From Burkholderiales bacterium (GTDB taxonomy: Bacteria > Pseudomonadota > Gammaproteobacteria > Burkholderiales > SG8-41), in contig JAHCAG010000005.1 in assembly GCA_019635015.1 (NCBI GenBank), positions 74,810 through 138,809 on the forward strand: DNA of 64,000 nt. Reading direction: 5' to 3'. The translations under genes and the position numbers were made by a program. The notes under the pieces were generated by a model, which did not search any database, was not told the DNA's origin, and saw only the letters and a list, made by a program, of their open reading frames with translations. Shown here piece after piece: positions 9,259 to 20,238 of the stretch; within the stretch, counting starts at the first letter, position 1, and the number at the start of each line of letters is the position of its first letter.

Positions 9259-10017
9259 TTATCTGCGCATGAGGCGGCGCAGCCGCTGCAGGTCGGCGGG
9301 AGTGTCGACGCCGGGATGCGGCGCCGCGGCGGTGACCGCGACGCTGATGCGGTAACCGTGGGCCAGCGCGCGCAGCTGTTCCAGCGCCTCTGCGCGTTCG
9401 ATCGCTACCGGCCTCAACCGGCTGTAGGCGCGCAGGAAACTGCAGCGGTAGGCATAGATGCCGAGATGGCGCAGGACGGGCAGTCCCGCGGGCAGCCTGC
9501 GGATGCCGCTGGCGAAGGCTTCGCGCGCCCAGGGGATGGGCGCGCGGCTGAAGTACAGCGCGTAACCGGCCTCGTCGAGCACGACTTTCACCACGTTGGG
9601 GCTGGCGATGTCGCGGCCCTCGCGGATGCGGCAGGCCGCGGTGGCGATGGCGGCCGCGCGGTGCGCAGCGAGGTTTTCGGCGACGCGGCGGATCAGCGCC
9701 GGCGCGATCAGCGGTTCGTCGCCCTGCACGTTGACCACGATTGCATTGGCGGCGAGGCCCAGCTTTGCGGCGACTTCAGCCAGACGGTCGGTGCCGGTGG
9801 CGTGATCGCGGCGCGTCATCAGCGCCTGGTGGCCGTGGTCGTTCACGGCATTGGCGATCCGTGCATCGTCGGTGGCCACGATCACGCGTTCCGCGCCGCT
9901 TCGTGCCGCGCGTTCGGCGACACGCACGACCATCGGCCTGCCGCCGATGTCGGCCAGCGGTTTTCCGGGGAAACGCGTGGAGGCGTGGCGGGCGGGGATG
10001 ACTACGGTGAATTTCAT
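9259..10017 (-). CDS. kdsB: 3-deoxy-manno-octulosonate cytidylyltransferase (CMP-KDO synthetase)
   Basis: Activates KDO with CTP for lipopolysaccharide inner-core synthesis in the cytoplasm. 252 residues from the ATG at 10017 ([20 protein letters not shown]), which includes the nucleotide-binding start of the family. Further motifs are VIVATDD, the metal-binding [10 protein letters not shown] and YFSRAPIPW, with the late HLGIYAYR. The open frame continues upstream into a low-complexity spacer but that part has no family match. lpxK, another LPS gene, is nearby on the same strand, with the Trm112 gene between. Confidence 0.96.
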   Translation of the reverse strand: MKFTVVIPARHASTRFPGKPLADIGGRPMVVRVAERAARSGAERVIVATDDARIANAVNDHGHQALMTRRDHATGTDRLAEVAAKLGLAANAIVVNVQGDEPLIAPALIRRVAENLAAHRAAAIATAACRIREGRDIASPNVVKVVLDEAGYALYFSRAPIPWAREAFASGIRRLPAGLPVLRHLGIYAYRCSFLRAYSRLRPVAIERAEALEQLRALAHGYRISVAVTAAAPHPGVDTPADLQRLRRLMRR

Positions 10018-10023
10018 GGTGGC

Positions 10024-10100
10024 TGGCAGTAACTGGTAATTGGTAACTGGTAATTGGTGTTTGGTGTTGCCAATCACCATTTACCAGTCACGAATCACCG
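10024..10100. repeat. Short-unit degenerate repeat in the kdsB-Trm112 spacer
   Basis: The spacer consists of several imperfect copies of an AACTGGTAATTGGT-type unit (GTAACTGGTAATTGGTAACTG at the start, in runs) followed by inverted relatives (AATCACCATTTACCAGTCAC). The two orientations can fold back on each other. It has the look of simple-sequence spacer DNA, not a gene. Confidence 0.7.
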
Positions 10101-10102
10101 GT

Positions 10103-10282
10103 TCAAAGCTCTTCTTCGGTAGGAACCTTCCGCGCATCCTCTTCCAGCATCACCGGGATGCCGTCCTGGATGGGGTAACCGAGCCGGCAGGGTTTGCAGA
10201 TGAATTCGCCCGCCGCCTTGCGGTAGAGCAGCGGGCCCTTGCAGATCGGGCACACCAGTATGTCGAGCAGTTTTTCATCCAT
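10103..10282 (-). CDS. Trm112 family small zinc-ribbon protein
   Basis: A 59-residue protein starting [18 protein letters not shown]. Two CxxC pairs (CPIC at 11-14 and CKPC further on) build a Trm112-type zinc ribbon, followed by the family motif [12 protein letters not shown]. In eukaryotes and archaea Trm112 activates methyltransferases; in proteobacteria the small stand-alone form (YcaR-like) lies between lpxK and kdsB and its role is not settled. The start overlaps the end of lpxK by 8 bases, which suggests coupled translation. Confidence 0.93.
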   Translation of the reverse strand: MDEKLLDILVCPICKGPLLYRKAAGEFICKPCRLGYPIQDGIPVMLEEDARKVPTEEEL

Positions 10283-11270
10283 GTCGGGCAGCCTGGGAGA
10301 GACGGGCGGTGACAAGTTCGCCGAGTCGCGCATCGACTTCGGCATCGACGATGAGCGCCCAGTGATTGTCGGTCGCGAATGCCGCACATTTTACCGCATC
10401 CTTCTCGGTCATCACGACCGGCGCGTCGTCGCCGAAAACGAGATCCGCGGCGCGGTAAGGGTGATGGTCGGGGAAGGCGTGTTCAGTGCAGTCGAGTCCG
10501 AGCTCGCGCAGATGTCCGAAAAAACGCTGTGGATTACCGATCCCGGCGGCGGCATGGACGGTCACGCCGCGGAAATGCGCGGCGGTCACCACCTGCTGCG
10601 GCAGGGCGAGGTTGCGGAAACGGTCGCCGTGCAGCCGCATCGGCAGTGCCTGCGGAAACGCCCCGCTTGTGTCGCTGCCGTTGATCACCACCGCATCGAC
10701 CCCGGCCAGGCGCGATGACGGTTCGCGCAGCGGTCCGGCCGGCAGGGGCCAGCCGTTGCCGATGCCGCGCGCGCCGTCGATCACCGCGATTTCGAAATCG
10801 CGTGCCAGCCGGTAATGCTGGAGGCCGTCGTCGCTGAGGATGACATTGATGGCCGGGTGCGCCCTGCGCACCGCTTCCGCGGTGGCCGCGCGGTCGGCGC
10901 CGACCCAGACCGGGCAGCCCGCGCGCTGCGCCATCAGGCAGGGCTCGTCGCCGTAATCCGTGGGTTTGCCATCCGCCGTGACCGGGCGCGGATCGCTGCG
11001 CGCGGCGCCGTAACCGCGGCTGATGATGGCCGGGCGCATGCCGCTGTCCTGCAGCAAGCGCGCGAGCCACAGCACCAACGGGGTCTTGCCGGTGCCGCCG
11101 GCGGTGATGTTGCCGACAATGATGACCGGCACACCCGGATGGCGGCTGCGCAGCAGGCCGCTTTTCCAGGCGAGGCGCCGCACCGCCGCGGCTGCAGCAA
11201 AGAGTGCGGCCAGCGGCAGCAGCAGCAGGCTTTTCAGGTTGCGGTGTTGCCAGAGTTCGGGGGCGGACAT
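10275..11270 (-). CDS. lpxK: Tetraacyldisaccharide 4'-kinase
   Basis: Phosphorylates the lipid A disaccharide at the 4' position at the inner face of the inner membrane. The 331-residue protein has an N-terminal hydrophobic segment ([16 protein letters not shown], residues 15-30) for membrane association and the P-loop [18 protein letters not shown] at about 53-70, followed by SRGYG and [12 protein letters not shown], all LpxK signatures. The gene overlaps the Trm112 gene by 8 bases and follows exbB-exbD on the same strand. Confidence 0.96.
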   Translation of the reverse strand: MSAPELWQHRNLKSLLLLPLAALFAAAAAVRRLAWKSGLLRSRHPGVPVIIVGNITAGGTGKTPLVLWLARLLQDSGMRPAIISRGYGAARSDPRPVTADGKPTDYGDEPCLMAQRAGCPVWVGADRAATAEAVRRAHPAINVILSDDGLQHYRLARDFEIAVIDGARGIGNGWPLPAGPLREPSSRLAGVDAVVINGSDTSGAFPQALPMRLHGDRFRNLALPQQVVTAAHFRGVTVHAAAGIGNPQRFFGHLRELGLDCTEHAFPDHHPYRAADLVFGDDAPVVMTEKDAVKCAAFATDNHWALIVDAEVDARLGELVTARLSQAARHG

Positions 11271-11343
11271 GACGGGCGAAGGTTAGCCCGTTTGACGGAA
11301 GCCGTCGACGGCCGCGCAGCAAGGCGGCCGCGGAAACGACGGC

Positions 11344-11760
11344 TTATTTCGGTGCCTGGGTGGTGAAGGTGATCCGGGCATAGCCGACGCGCTGCGCAGC
11401 CTCCATCACCCGGACCACCGCCTGGTGTGAAGCGTTGGCGTCGGCGTTGATGACGACGACCGGATCCTTCATTTCACCTGCGGCGGTCTTCAGCGCGGCG
11501 CCGAGCGCGGCGGCGTTGCCGCCGGCGACCGTCGCCTTGTTGATCGTGTAATTGCCCTTGGCATCAACCCCGACGTCAATCTGTTCCGGACGCTCCGGCG
11601 GCTTGCCGGCCTCGGCGGTGGGCAGGTTGATCTGCAATTCGGCGAAGCGCGAGTAGGTGGTGGTGACCATCAGGAATATCAGGATCACCAGCAGCACGTC
11701 GATCAGCGGAATGAAGTTGATCTCCGGCTCTTCGCGGAAGGCGCGGGTGCGGAACTTCAT
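11344..11760 (-). CDS. exbD: Biopolymer transport protein ExbD/TolR
   Basis: 138 residues: a short cytoplasmic start, one membrane helix (FIPLIDVLLVILIFLMVTTT, residues 15-34) with the proton-relay aspartate in LIDVLL, and a periplasmic domain ending GYARITFTTQAPK. With ExbB it forms the proton-driven motor that energises TonB or Tol systems. It follows exbB by 24 bases. Placement next to lpxK is typical of betaproteobacteria, where this pair may support envelope functions other than iron uptake. Confidence 0.93.
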   Translation of the reverse strand: MKFRTRAFREEPEINFIPLIDVLLVILIFLMVTTTYSRFAELQINLPTAEAGKPPERPEQIDVGVDAKGNYTINKATVAGGNAAALGAALKTAAGEMKDPVVVINADANASHQAVVRVMEAAQRVGYARITFTTQAPK

Positions 11761-11784
11761 GCGCGGGTTTCCGGACGCCGCATC

Positions 11785-12393
11785 TCAGGCATCGCGTTCG
11801 CCGTGGACGATTTCCACCAGCTTCACGGCCTGGATCTGCATTTCGACCAGCAGCGCGTCGACGCGGGTGCGGAAGTAACGGTAGAACACCATGCTTGGCA
11901 CCGCGACGACCAGGCCGAAGGCGGTGTTGTAGAGCGCGATCGAGATGCCCTGCGCCAGTGCCAGCGGGTTGCTGCCCTGGGGGCCCTGGGAGCCGAAAAT
12001 CTCGATCATGCCGATCACCGTGCCGAAGAGGCCGAGCAGAGGCGCAATGGCGGCGATGGTGCCGAGGCTGGTCAGGAAACGCTCGAGATCGATGGCGACG
12101 AGATGTCCGGCTTCCTCGATGGACTCCTTCATCACGGCCGGACTGCGTTTTTCGTTGCGCAGGCCCGCGGCAAGGATCTGGCCCAGCGGCGAGCTTGCGG
12201 CAATCTGCGCCAGCAGTTGAGGTGTGACGCCGTTCTGGCGGTAGGCCTGCACGGCATGGGCGAGGGTGTTTTTCGGCAGTACCACGTTCTGGCGCAGCGA
12301 CCACAGGCGCTCGCCGATGATGGCGAGTGCGATGACGGAACAGAGGATCAGGGGCCAGATCGGCCAGCCGGCAGCTTCAATGATGGATAACAC
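11785..12393 (-). CDS. exbB: MotA/TolQ/ExbB proton channel protein
   Basis: 202 residues from a GTG at 12393 (VLSIIEAAGWPIWPLILCSV), which matches the usual family start; an upstream GTG or ATG extension to 12477 would add residues without family support. Three membrane segments are visible, near 10-30, 105-130 and 150-170, with the conserved GTIAAIAPLLGLFGTVIGM and ALYNTAFGLVVAVPSMVF. It forms the pentameric motor around ExbD. It heads the minus-strand cluster exbB-exbD-lpxK-Trm112-kdsB-adk. Confidence 0.93.
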   Translation of the reverse strand: MLSIIEAAGWPIWPLILCSVIALAIIGERLWSLRQNVVLPKNTLAHAVQAYRQNGVTPQLLAQIAASSPLGQILAAGLRNEKRSPAVMKESIEEAGHLVAIDLERFLTSLGTIAAIAPLLGLFGTVIGMIEIFGSQGPQGSNPLALAQGISIALYNTAFGLVVAVPSMVFYRYFRTRVDALLVEMQIQAVKLVEIVHGERDA

Positions 12394-12528
12394 GCGGTAT
12401 TTTCCGGTGAGTGTTGCAGGAGGTGCTGCGAAAAAATTCGCGTAACTGTAGCCGCCATGCGCGTTATGGGCAAGCACGGCCGCAGTCCGGTCCGCGCAAA
12501 ACTGTCGCAGGGCAAGGGCTTATTCCGC

Positions 12529-12551
12529 TTTTCCACAGTTGTTGTGGATAA
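12529..12551. promoter_or_regulatory. Facing pair of DnaA-box-like sequences
   Basis: TTTTCCACA (12529-12537) is followed five bases later by TGTGGATAA (12543-12551), the exact reverse complement of the consensus DnaA box TTATCCACA. The two face each other and can also form a hairpin. One box is perfect and one has a single mismatch. Replication or DnaA control is inferred, not shown. Confidence 0.45.
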
Positions 12552-12637
12552 ACCTGTGCGCAAGATGTCGAAGACCGGCCTAAGTGGCCTGCGGGCCTCG
12601 GTTTTGTCAGATTGCCCATTTGTTAAACTGCTGAAAA

Positions 12638-12663
12638 AATATCAATAAAAACAGATAGTTGCA
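12638..12663 (-). repeat. Copy of dispersed AT-rich 26-nt motif (copy 1)
   Basis: Read on the minus strand it is AACTATCTGTTTTTATTGAT followed by ATTTTT, two differences from the best copy at 22074-22099. It lies 245 bases upstream of exbB in that orientation and stands out sharply against the GC-rich surroundings. Confidence 0.65.
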
Positions 12664-12814
12664 TATTCGTGTCGAGAGTGCTTCAGTGCTGCACCTGACA
12701 CGGCCTGCAGCCTTGCCTGCTGTGGATGACGGTTGCCGGCAAAAAAACGTTCTGCATCCGCGGCTTGCGTGGACGCATGGCAGTGCAGCAGGGACCTGTC
12801 GTTATACTCGGCCC

Positions 12815-14626
<1,812 letters not shown>

Positions 14627-14641
14627 CCGCCGGTCCGGCCC

Positions 14642-15394
14642 TCAGTTGAGGAAGTAGTCGACCGTCACCACCACGCGGATGCGCTTGTTCGGGCTGGATG
14701 CGCCGGTCTGGCCGCCATCGCCTTCGCCACCGGCCAGCTGATCCCTGTTGGCGATCGTGAACAGGCCCTGGCTGGCGCGGCGTATGCTCCCGACGGCGCT
14801 GCCGCTGTCTGCGGCAAACTGCCGCGCGGCTTCGCGCGCTGATCTTGTCGCGTCGGCCATCATCGCGGGTTTGACCGAATTGAGCTGCGTAAACAGGAAC
14901 TGCGGGCTGTTGCCGTCCCAGTTGCCCTGCGATGACAGCACGATGCCGGCGGCGACCAGCTGATCGGTCATCTGGCTGACTTTCTGCACCTTCTCCACAT
15001 CCTTGCTGCGGATCAGGATGGTGTATTCAACGATGTAGCGCAGGGCATTGTTGTTCTGGTTGTAATCGTTGGACTGCCGGTCCTGCACGCGGACATTCTG
15101 GCTGGCGACGGCATCCGCCGGAATACCGTTCTTCTCCAGGAATTCCAGCACTTTCCCGCGCGCATCGTCTGCGGAGCGGTTGACTTCACCCAGGTTGTTG
15201 CCGGCGGAACGGATCCTGATCGGCCAGATCGCCAGGTCCGCGATGACGTCCTTTTCGGCGAGCCCGCGCACCGTCACATAGCGGTCGCCGCTTTTCGCGT
15301 TTTCGACAGCGCGGGCGAACAGGGCGCCGCCGGCGACCAGGCCGATGCCGATGCCTGCGGCAAGGATGAGGGCGGACAGTCTGTCATTGGTCAC
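14642..15394 (-). CDS. SIMPL domain (DUF541) periplasmic protein
   Basis: 250 residues from a GTG at 15394 preceded by AGGAG. An N-terminal hydrophobic anchor or signal ([18 protein letters not shown]) is followed by the SIMPL domain opening [20 protein letters not shown]; this family (relatives of BP26 and YggE) forms oligomeric periplasmic or outer-surface proteins of poorly known role, some tied to oxidative stress. The C-terminus ends [10 protein letters not shown], typical of the domain. It is divergent from xseA (88-base gap) and convergent with uup. Confidence 0.88.
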   Translation of the reverse strand: MTNDRLSALILAAGIGIGLVAGGALFARAVENAKSGDRYVTVRGLAEKDVIADLAIWPIRIRSAGNNLGEVNRSADDARGKVLEFLEKNGIPADAVASQNVRVQDRQSNDYNQNNNALRYIVEYTILIRSKDVEKVQKVSQMTDQLVAAGIVLSSQGNWDGNSPQFLFTQLNSVKPAMMADATRSAREAARQFAADSGSAVGSIRRASQGLFTIANRDQLAGGEGDGGQTGASSPNKRIRVVVTVDYFLN

Positions 15395-15482
15395 GTGAGC
15401 TCCTGCTTGCCGGTATGGACGGGTGTTGAACATCATAACGGAGCGGTGGTTGCCGCGCAGCGGCTGCGCGTACAATGCCGTC

Positions 15483-16823
15483 ATGCCCGACCTGCTGGAT
15501 CAAGTCACCCAACAAGCCGTGATCTCCGTCGCCGAGCTGAACCGGCTCGCGCGCACCGCCATTGAACGCGGCGTGCCGCTGGTCTGGGTTGCCGGGGAAA
15601 TCTCCAATTTCAAGCGTTACGACAGCGGCCACTGTTATTTCACGCTGAAGGACGAAGCAGCGCAGGTCGATGCGGTGATGTTCCGCCACAAGGCGCAGTA
15701 CCTCGACTGGCAGCTGGAAAACGGCATGCAGGTCGAGGTGCGGGCGACGGCGACGGTATACGAGGCGCGGGGCAAGTTCCAGCTGGTCGTCGATGCGATG
15801 CGCCGCGCCGGGCTCGGGGCGCTGTATGCAGCCTTTGAAAAACTCAAGGCCCGACTGGAAAAGGAGGGTCTCTTCGATCCGGCGATAAAACGCGAACTGC
15901 CGCCGTTTCCGCGTACCGTCGGCGTGGTGACCTCGCCGCAGGCCGCCGCGCTGCGTGATGTGATCACTGCCTTGCGCCGGCGCATGCCGGGCATCAAGGT
16001 GATTATCTATCCGGCGCCGGTGCAGGGGGAGGGCGCCGCAGCAAAAATCGCCGAAGCGATTGCGCTGGCCGGAACGCGCGCCGAATGCGAGGTGCTGATT
16101 GTCTGCCGCGGCGGTGGCAGCATCGAGGACCTGTGGGCGTTCAACGAGGAGGCCGTGGCGCGGGCGATCCGCGCCTGCCCGCTGCCGGTGGTGTCCGGCG
16201 TCGGTCACGAGACCGATTTCACCATTGCCGATTTTGCCTCCGACCTGCGCGCGCCGACGCCGACCGCGGCGGCGGAACTGGTCAGCCCTGACGGTGCGAA
16301 GCTGCGCCGCGATGTCGCATTGCTTGGCCAGCAGTTCCTGCGGGTGTTTGCGCGTGGCATCGAGGACCGCATGCAGCGCCTCGATTACCTGTCGCGGCGG
16401 CTGACCCATCCCGGCGAGCGCATCCGCAATCAATTTGTCCATCTGCAGCATCTCGCCAGCCGTCTGCGCGGCGAATGGCGCCGCGGCGCGGAAGAACAAT
16501 CCTGGGCCTTGCGCGATGCGGCACAGCGCTTGCGTGCAGCCGCGCCTGACACCGGACTGCTGCTGCGTCAGCAGCAGGAACTGGCGCGCCGGCTGCACGG
16601 GACTGTGCGTGAACGCATGGCTGCCGCCACTGAGCGGGTGGCGGGGATCCGCGCCCACCTGCTGCACCTCAACCCGCAGCGCGTGCTCGAGCGCGGCTAC
16701 AGCATCACCGAGACCTCCGGCGGTGACATCGTGCGCGACGGCGCGCAACTGGTGGAAGGACAGGAACTGAATGTGACGCTGGCGAAAGGCTGGGCCGGCG
16801 TGCAGGTGAAGCGCAGCGGCTGA
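15483..16823 (+). CDS. xseA: Exodeoxyribonuclease VII large subunit
   Basis: Catalytic subunit of exonuclease VII, which degrades single-stranded DNA from both ends. 446 residues from ATG 15483. The N-terminal OB fold has [20 protein letters not shown]; the central catalytic domain has [31 protein letters not shown] and the conserved [20 protein letters not shown]; a long helical coiled-coil follows from about residue 290, and the tail includes [11 protein letters not shown]. The small subunit gene xseB is not in the window. Confidence 0.97.
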   Translation: MPDLLDQVTQQAVISVAELNRLARTAIERGVPLVWVAGEISNFKRYDSGHCYFTLKDEAAQVDAVMFRHKAQYLDWQLENGMQVEVRATATVYEARGKFQLVVDAMRRAGLGALYAAFEKLKARLEKEGLFDPAIKRELPPFPRTVGVVTSPQAAALRDVITALRRRMPGIKVIIYPAPVQGEGAAAKIAEAIALAGTRAECEVLIVCRGGGSIEDLWAFNEEAVARAIRACPLPVVSGVGHETDFTIADFASDLRAPTPTAAAELVSPDGAKLRRDVALLGQQFLRVFARGIEDRMQRLDYLSRRLTHPGERIRNQFVHLQHLASRLRGEWRRGAEEQSWALRDAAQRLRAAAPDTGLLLRQQQELARRLHGTVRERMAAATERVAGIRAHLLHLNPQRVLERGYSITETSGGDIVRDGAQLVEGQELNVTLAKGWAGVQVKRSG

Positions 16824-16829
16824 TCCGCC

Positions 16830-19220
16830 TCAGCGCGTTGCCAGCTTCGCCGGCGGAATCGTCGGATCCCCGAACACCGGGTTTGCCGCCAGCCACTGCT
16901 CGAACTGTGCGGCGGGAACGGGTTTGCTCATGCAGTAGCCCTGCGCGTGGTCGCAGCCCATCTGCTTCAGCAGCGCCCAGATTGCCAGGTCCTCGACGCC
17001 TTCGGCGACCACCTGCATGCCCATGTTGTGGCCAAGTTCGATGGTCGATTTGACGATCATCGCGTCGTCGCCGTCGGTCGCCATGTTGCGCACGAAGGAC
17101 TGGTCGATTTTCAGTTCCTTCACCGGCAGTTTCCTGACATAGGACAACGAGGAATAACCGGTGCCGTAGTCGTCGATGGCCAGCTTGATGCCGAGCTTGT
17201 CGAGGCGGCTCAGCGTTTCCATGGATCGCGCAGGATCCTCCATCACGCCGCTTTCGGTGATTTCGATGCCCAGCCACTGCGCATCCACGCCGCGCAGCTT
17301 CAGTTCGCCGGCGACCAGGTAGGGCAGTTCGGGGTCGAGCAGGTCGCGGGCACAGACGTTCACCGAGATCGCGACTTTCACGCCGCGCGCCTGCCACAGG
17401 CCGCATTGGCGGATGGCGCTGCGCAGGATCCAGCGTGTCATGTCGCGGATGTAGCCGGTCTGCTCGGCAAAGGGGATGAAGTCACCCGGAGGAACAAAGC
17501 CGCGTTTGGGGTGGTTCCAGCGCACCAGAGCTTCGCATTGTGTCGTGATTCCGCTGCGCAGGTCGACCTTGGGCTGGAAATAGAGCACCAGCTCGTCCTG
17601 TTCGACCGCTCGGCGCAGTTCGCCGAGCAGCGTCAGGTAGTTTTCCCGCGGCTGGTGGAAGGCGGGCTCGAACACGGCGCTGCCATGGTGGCCGCGCTTG
17701 GCGACATACATGGCGACGTCGGCATGGCGGATCAGTGTGTAGGGATCGTCGCCATGGCCGGGGTAGCCGGCAATGCCGATGCTGGTGCGCACGTCCAGCG
17801 GCTGGCTGTCGATGGTCACCGGTGCGTTGAGTGCGGACAGGATTTTGCCGGCGATCTCGCGGGCTTCGCCGGTGTCCGCGCCGGGCAGTATCACTGCGAA
17901 CTCGTCGCCGCCCAGCCGGGCGATGGTGTCGGACTCGCGCAGCAGGCCCTGCAGCCGGTTGCCGACGGCCTGCAGCACGCGGTCGCCGATGGGGTGGCCC
18001 AGCGTGTCGTTGACATGCTTGAAGCGGTCGAGATCCAGGCTGAGGATGCTCACCGGTGTCTGCCCGCGCCGTGCCGCCTTGATGGCCAGGTCGAGCCGGT
18101 CGTTGAACAGCGCGCGGTTGGGCAGGCCGGTCAGCGTGTCCTGGTAGGCGAGGCGCAGGATTTTTTCCTCGCGGCTGGAAATGGCCTCCCGCATGTGGTT
18201 GAAACTCGAAGCCAGTTCGCCGATTTCATCCTGCTGGCGGATGTCGGCCTTCTGGCTGTAGTCGCCGTCGCGGATCCGCCGCGCGATGGCGGCCAGCTTG
18301 TTGATCGGGCCGGCGAGGCTGCGACCGATCAGGATGCTGCCGAACAGCGAGACCAGCACGCTTGCCAGCGCGAGGTCGAACAGGGTGCGCTGGAGTTCGG
18401 AGAAGGGTTCGAGCGAGGCCTGCAGCGATTGCTGCAGCACGGCCATCACCTGGGGAACCCCGGCGGACGTCAGCGTCATCGACCGGGTCTGGTAGGGCCG
18501 TTCGCCGAGATTGATGACACCGGGGCCGGCGCGTGTGAGCAGCAGGTCGTTGAGGCGGCCCAGCAGCGCGCGGCGCTGAGCCTCGTCCAGAGTGGACGCC
18601 CCGAGTTCCCACTGGAGGTCCGGACGCTCGGTGAGGAAGGACACCTGCAGTCCGGTGAGTTCCCGCATCTCCCGGGCGATCTGGTCGTCGACGGTGAAGC
18701 CCATCGCGACCCAGGCAACGGGCAGCGGGGCCATCACCGGCACCACCACCATCTGGTAGGGGCGCTGGTCCACGAGCACGACGCTGTTTGCCTGGCCCCG
18801 TTCCATCGCCGAGCGGATAAGTTCCGGGAAAGGGAACCGGTCGCTGTCCGCCGTCTGCTCAAGGCTGGAGCCCAGCAGCCGGTTATCCAGATCGGCAAGC
18901 AGCACCAGGCCGGCGTTGATGCGCGCGCCGTGGTTGGCGAGCACGGAGTCGATGGTCGCCGAATCGCCGGTTGCGATGGCTTCGCGGAAGCCGAAATCGG
19001 CGGCCAGCACTGTTGCCGCCTGCGACAGCTGGCGGCCGTTCTGTTCGAGTACACGCTCGAACACGCGTTCACCGACGCGGATCTGGTTGGCCACTTCGCG
19101 GCCGGCGATGCGCTCGTTGGCTGCGCTGACCACCAGGTAAGCGGCCACCTGGACGGCGGCCAGCAGGACTACGAAGAAGACGACGATACGGGTTTCGAGG
19201 CTGCGGAATGCGGGCATCAT
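16830..19220 (-). CDS. Membrane-bound GGDEF-EAL cyclic-di-GMP protein with periplasmic sensor
   Basis: 796 residues from ATG 19220. Order: membrane helix (IVVFFVVLLAAVQVAAYLVV), a periplasmic double-Cache-like sensor of about 250 residues, a second helix (LALASVLVSLFGSILIG), a HAMP domain (GRSLAGPINKLAAIARRIRDGDYS), GGDEF with intact RLGGDEFAV, then EAL with CEALVRWNHP, DDYGTGYSSLSYV and a C-terminal QGYCMSKPVP. Both enzyme motifs look intact, so it could make and break cyclic-di-GMP; which activity dominates cannot be read from sequence. It is divergent from a cyclic-nucleotide-binding-domain gene. Confidence 0.94.
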   Translation of the reverse strand: MMPAFRSLETRIVVFFVVLLAAVQVAAYLVVSAANERIAGREVANQIRVGERVFERVLEQNGRQLSQAATVLAADFGFREAIATGDSATIDSVLANHGARINAGLVLLADLDNRLLGSSLEQTADSDRFPFPELIRSAMERGQANSVVLVDQRPYQMVVVPVMAPLPVAWVAMGFTVDDQIAREMRELTGLQVSFLTERPDLQWELGASTLDEAQRRALLGRLNDLLLTRAGPGVINLGERPYQTRSMTLTSAGVPQVMAVLQQSLQASLEPFSELQRTLFDLALASVLVSLFGSILIGRSLAGPINKLAAIARRIRDGDYSQKADIRQQDEIGELASSFNHMREAISSREEKILRLAYQDTLTGLPNRALFNDRLDLAIKAARRGQTPVSILSLDLDRFKHVNDTLGHPIGDRVLQAVGNRLQGLLRESDTIARLGGDEFAVILPGADTGEAREIAGKILSALNAPVTIDSQPLDVRTSIGIAGYPGHGDDPYTLIRHADVAMYVAKRGHHGSAVFEPAFHQPRENYLTLLGELRRAVEQDELVLYFQPKVDLRSGITTQCEALVRWNHPKRGFVPPGDFIPFAEQTGYIRDMTRWILRSAIRQCGLWQARGVKVAISVNVCARDLLDPELPYLVAGELKLRGVDAQWLGIEITESGVMEDPARSMETLSRLDKLGIKLAIDDYGTGYSSLSYVRKLPVKELKIDQSFVRNMATDGDDAMIVKSTIELGHNMGMQVVAEGVEDLAIWALLKQMGCDHAQGYCMSKPVPAAQFEQWLAANPVFGDPTIPPAKLATR

Positions 19221-19407
19221 GGTCGGACAGCATACCCGAGCACGGGTTGCAGCAGCGGCAGCCGGAGTGCCGTAAAAAGGCGTCAATTCCGGGCCTGGCC
19301 GGCTTGACGAAGGCGCCGCGGATGCCTATAAGAAATGTCCATGACAGGGTTCGCAGCATCTCCCCGGTCCGGCCCGGGTGAATTCAACGACAATAACGTG
19401 GACTGCC

Positions 19408-20238
19408 ATGAGTGATCTCGACTTTACCCGTCCCGCGCAGAGCGATGTCTACAACGCCAACGTCGCGCGCCTGTTTTTCCACAATAACGGCAAGCCGCGG
19501 ACGATCGCCGCCGGCGGCGCGCTGTTCGCCGAGAATGCCGCGGGCAAGGCGATGTATTTCCTCGCTTCCGGCGAGATCGCACTGACCCGCGGCGGCAAGC
19601 CGCTGGATGTGATCAAGGCCGGCGAAGTGCTGGGCGAGATGTCGGTGCTGACCGGGGAGCCGCGCAGCGCCACGGCGACCGCGCGCGGTGCCTGCGAGGT
19701 GATCGAACTCGACGGCGGCGCTTTCCTGGGCGCGATCCAGAAAACCCCGGACTTTGCGCTGATGCTGCTGGCGATCCTGATCAAGCGCCTGCGCCTGGCG
19801 CTGGCGATGCAGATGCTCGGCAAGAACCAGAACCTTGCGCCGGAGACGGTGCCGGTGTCCGGGGAGGTGTTCGACAAGGCCCTGCTGGCCGAACTGACCT
19901 CCAACTTTCCGGGACGCCCGCCGGCCTATCAGCCGAAGAACGGTGTGATCATGCGCGAAGGCGACGCGGGAATCTTCATGTACGTGGTGATGGACGGCGC
20001 GGTGCGCATCACGGTCAAGGACAGCGTCGTCGAGGTGGTGCGGCCCGGCGGGGTGTTCGGCGAGATGGCGCTGGTGGACCAGTCGAAACGCGCGGCCACG
20101 GCTTCCGCGGCCACTGACTGCAATCTGCTGTCGATCAACCGCAATGATTTTCTTGCGCTGATCAAGTCCAATCCGGCTTTCGGCGTGTCGCTGCTGCGCG
20201 CGCTGGCCAACCGGCTGCGCAATACCGGGCGGCGCTAG
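19408..20238 (+). CDS. Protein with two cyclic-nucleotide-binding domains
   Basis: 276 residues from ATG 19408; an in-frame GTG at 19378 is weaker. Two CNB domains in tandem, roughly residues 30-145 and 160-276, each with the phosphate-binding-cassette-like pattern: GEVLGEMSVLTGEPRSATAT and GGVFGEMALVDQSKRAATAS. No DNA-binding helix-turn-helix or other output domain is attached, so it is probably a regulatory or scaffold protein. Arginine/lysine residues at the cassette ends are compatible with nucleotide binding. It is divergent from the GGDEF-EAL gene and overlaps the convergent hydrolase gene by 4 bases. Confidence 0.88.
   Translation: MSDLDFTRPAQSDVYNANVARLFFHNNGKPRTIAAGGALFAENAAGKAMYFLASGEIALTRGGKPLDVIKAGEVLGEMSVLTGEPRSATATARGACEVIELDGGAFLGAIQKTPDFALMLLAILIKRLRLALAMQMLGKNQNLAPETVPVSGEVFDKALLAELTSNFPGRPPAYQPKNGVIMREGDAGIFMYVVMDGAVRITVKDSVVEVVRPGGVFGEMALVDQSKRAATASAATDCNLLSINRNDFLALIKSNPAFGVSLLRALANRLRNTGRR

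Larger units (their letters stand above)
12394..12814. other. 421-bp divergent intergenic region, exbB/uup
   Basis: No open frame here has family support. It should hold the promoters of exbB (leftward) and uup (rightward). It contains a facing pair of DnaA-box-like sequences at 12529-12551 and a copy of the dispersed AT-rich motif at 12638-12663; both are listed separately. No tRNA or convincing terminator was seen. Confidence 0.6.

Noticed and set aside
12529..12668. Chromosomal origin of replication
   Set aside because: Only two DnaA-like boxes and no dnaA, dnaN, gidA or parAB genes; kept as a low-grade finding only.
16947..19307. A 786-residue open frame on the plus strand opposite the GGDEF-EAL gene
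   Set aside because: Antisense shadow in GC-rich DNA; low-complexity composition and no domain, while the minus strand has complete GGDEF and EAL motifs.
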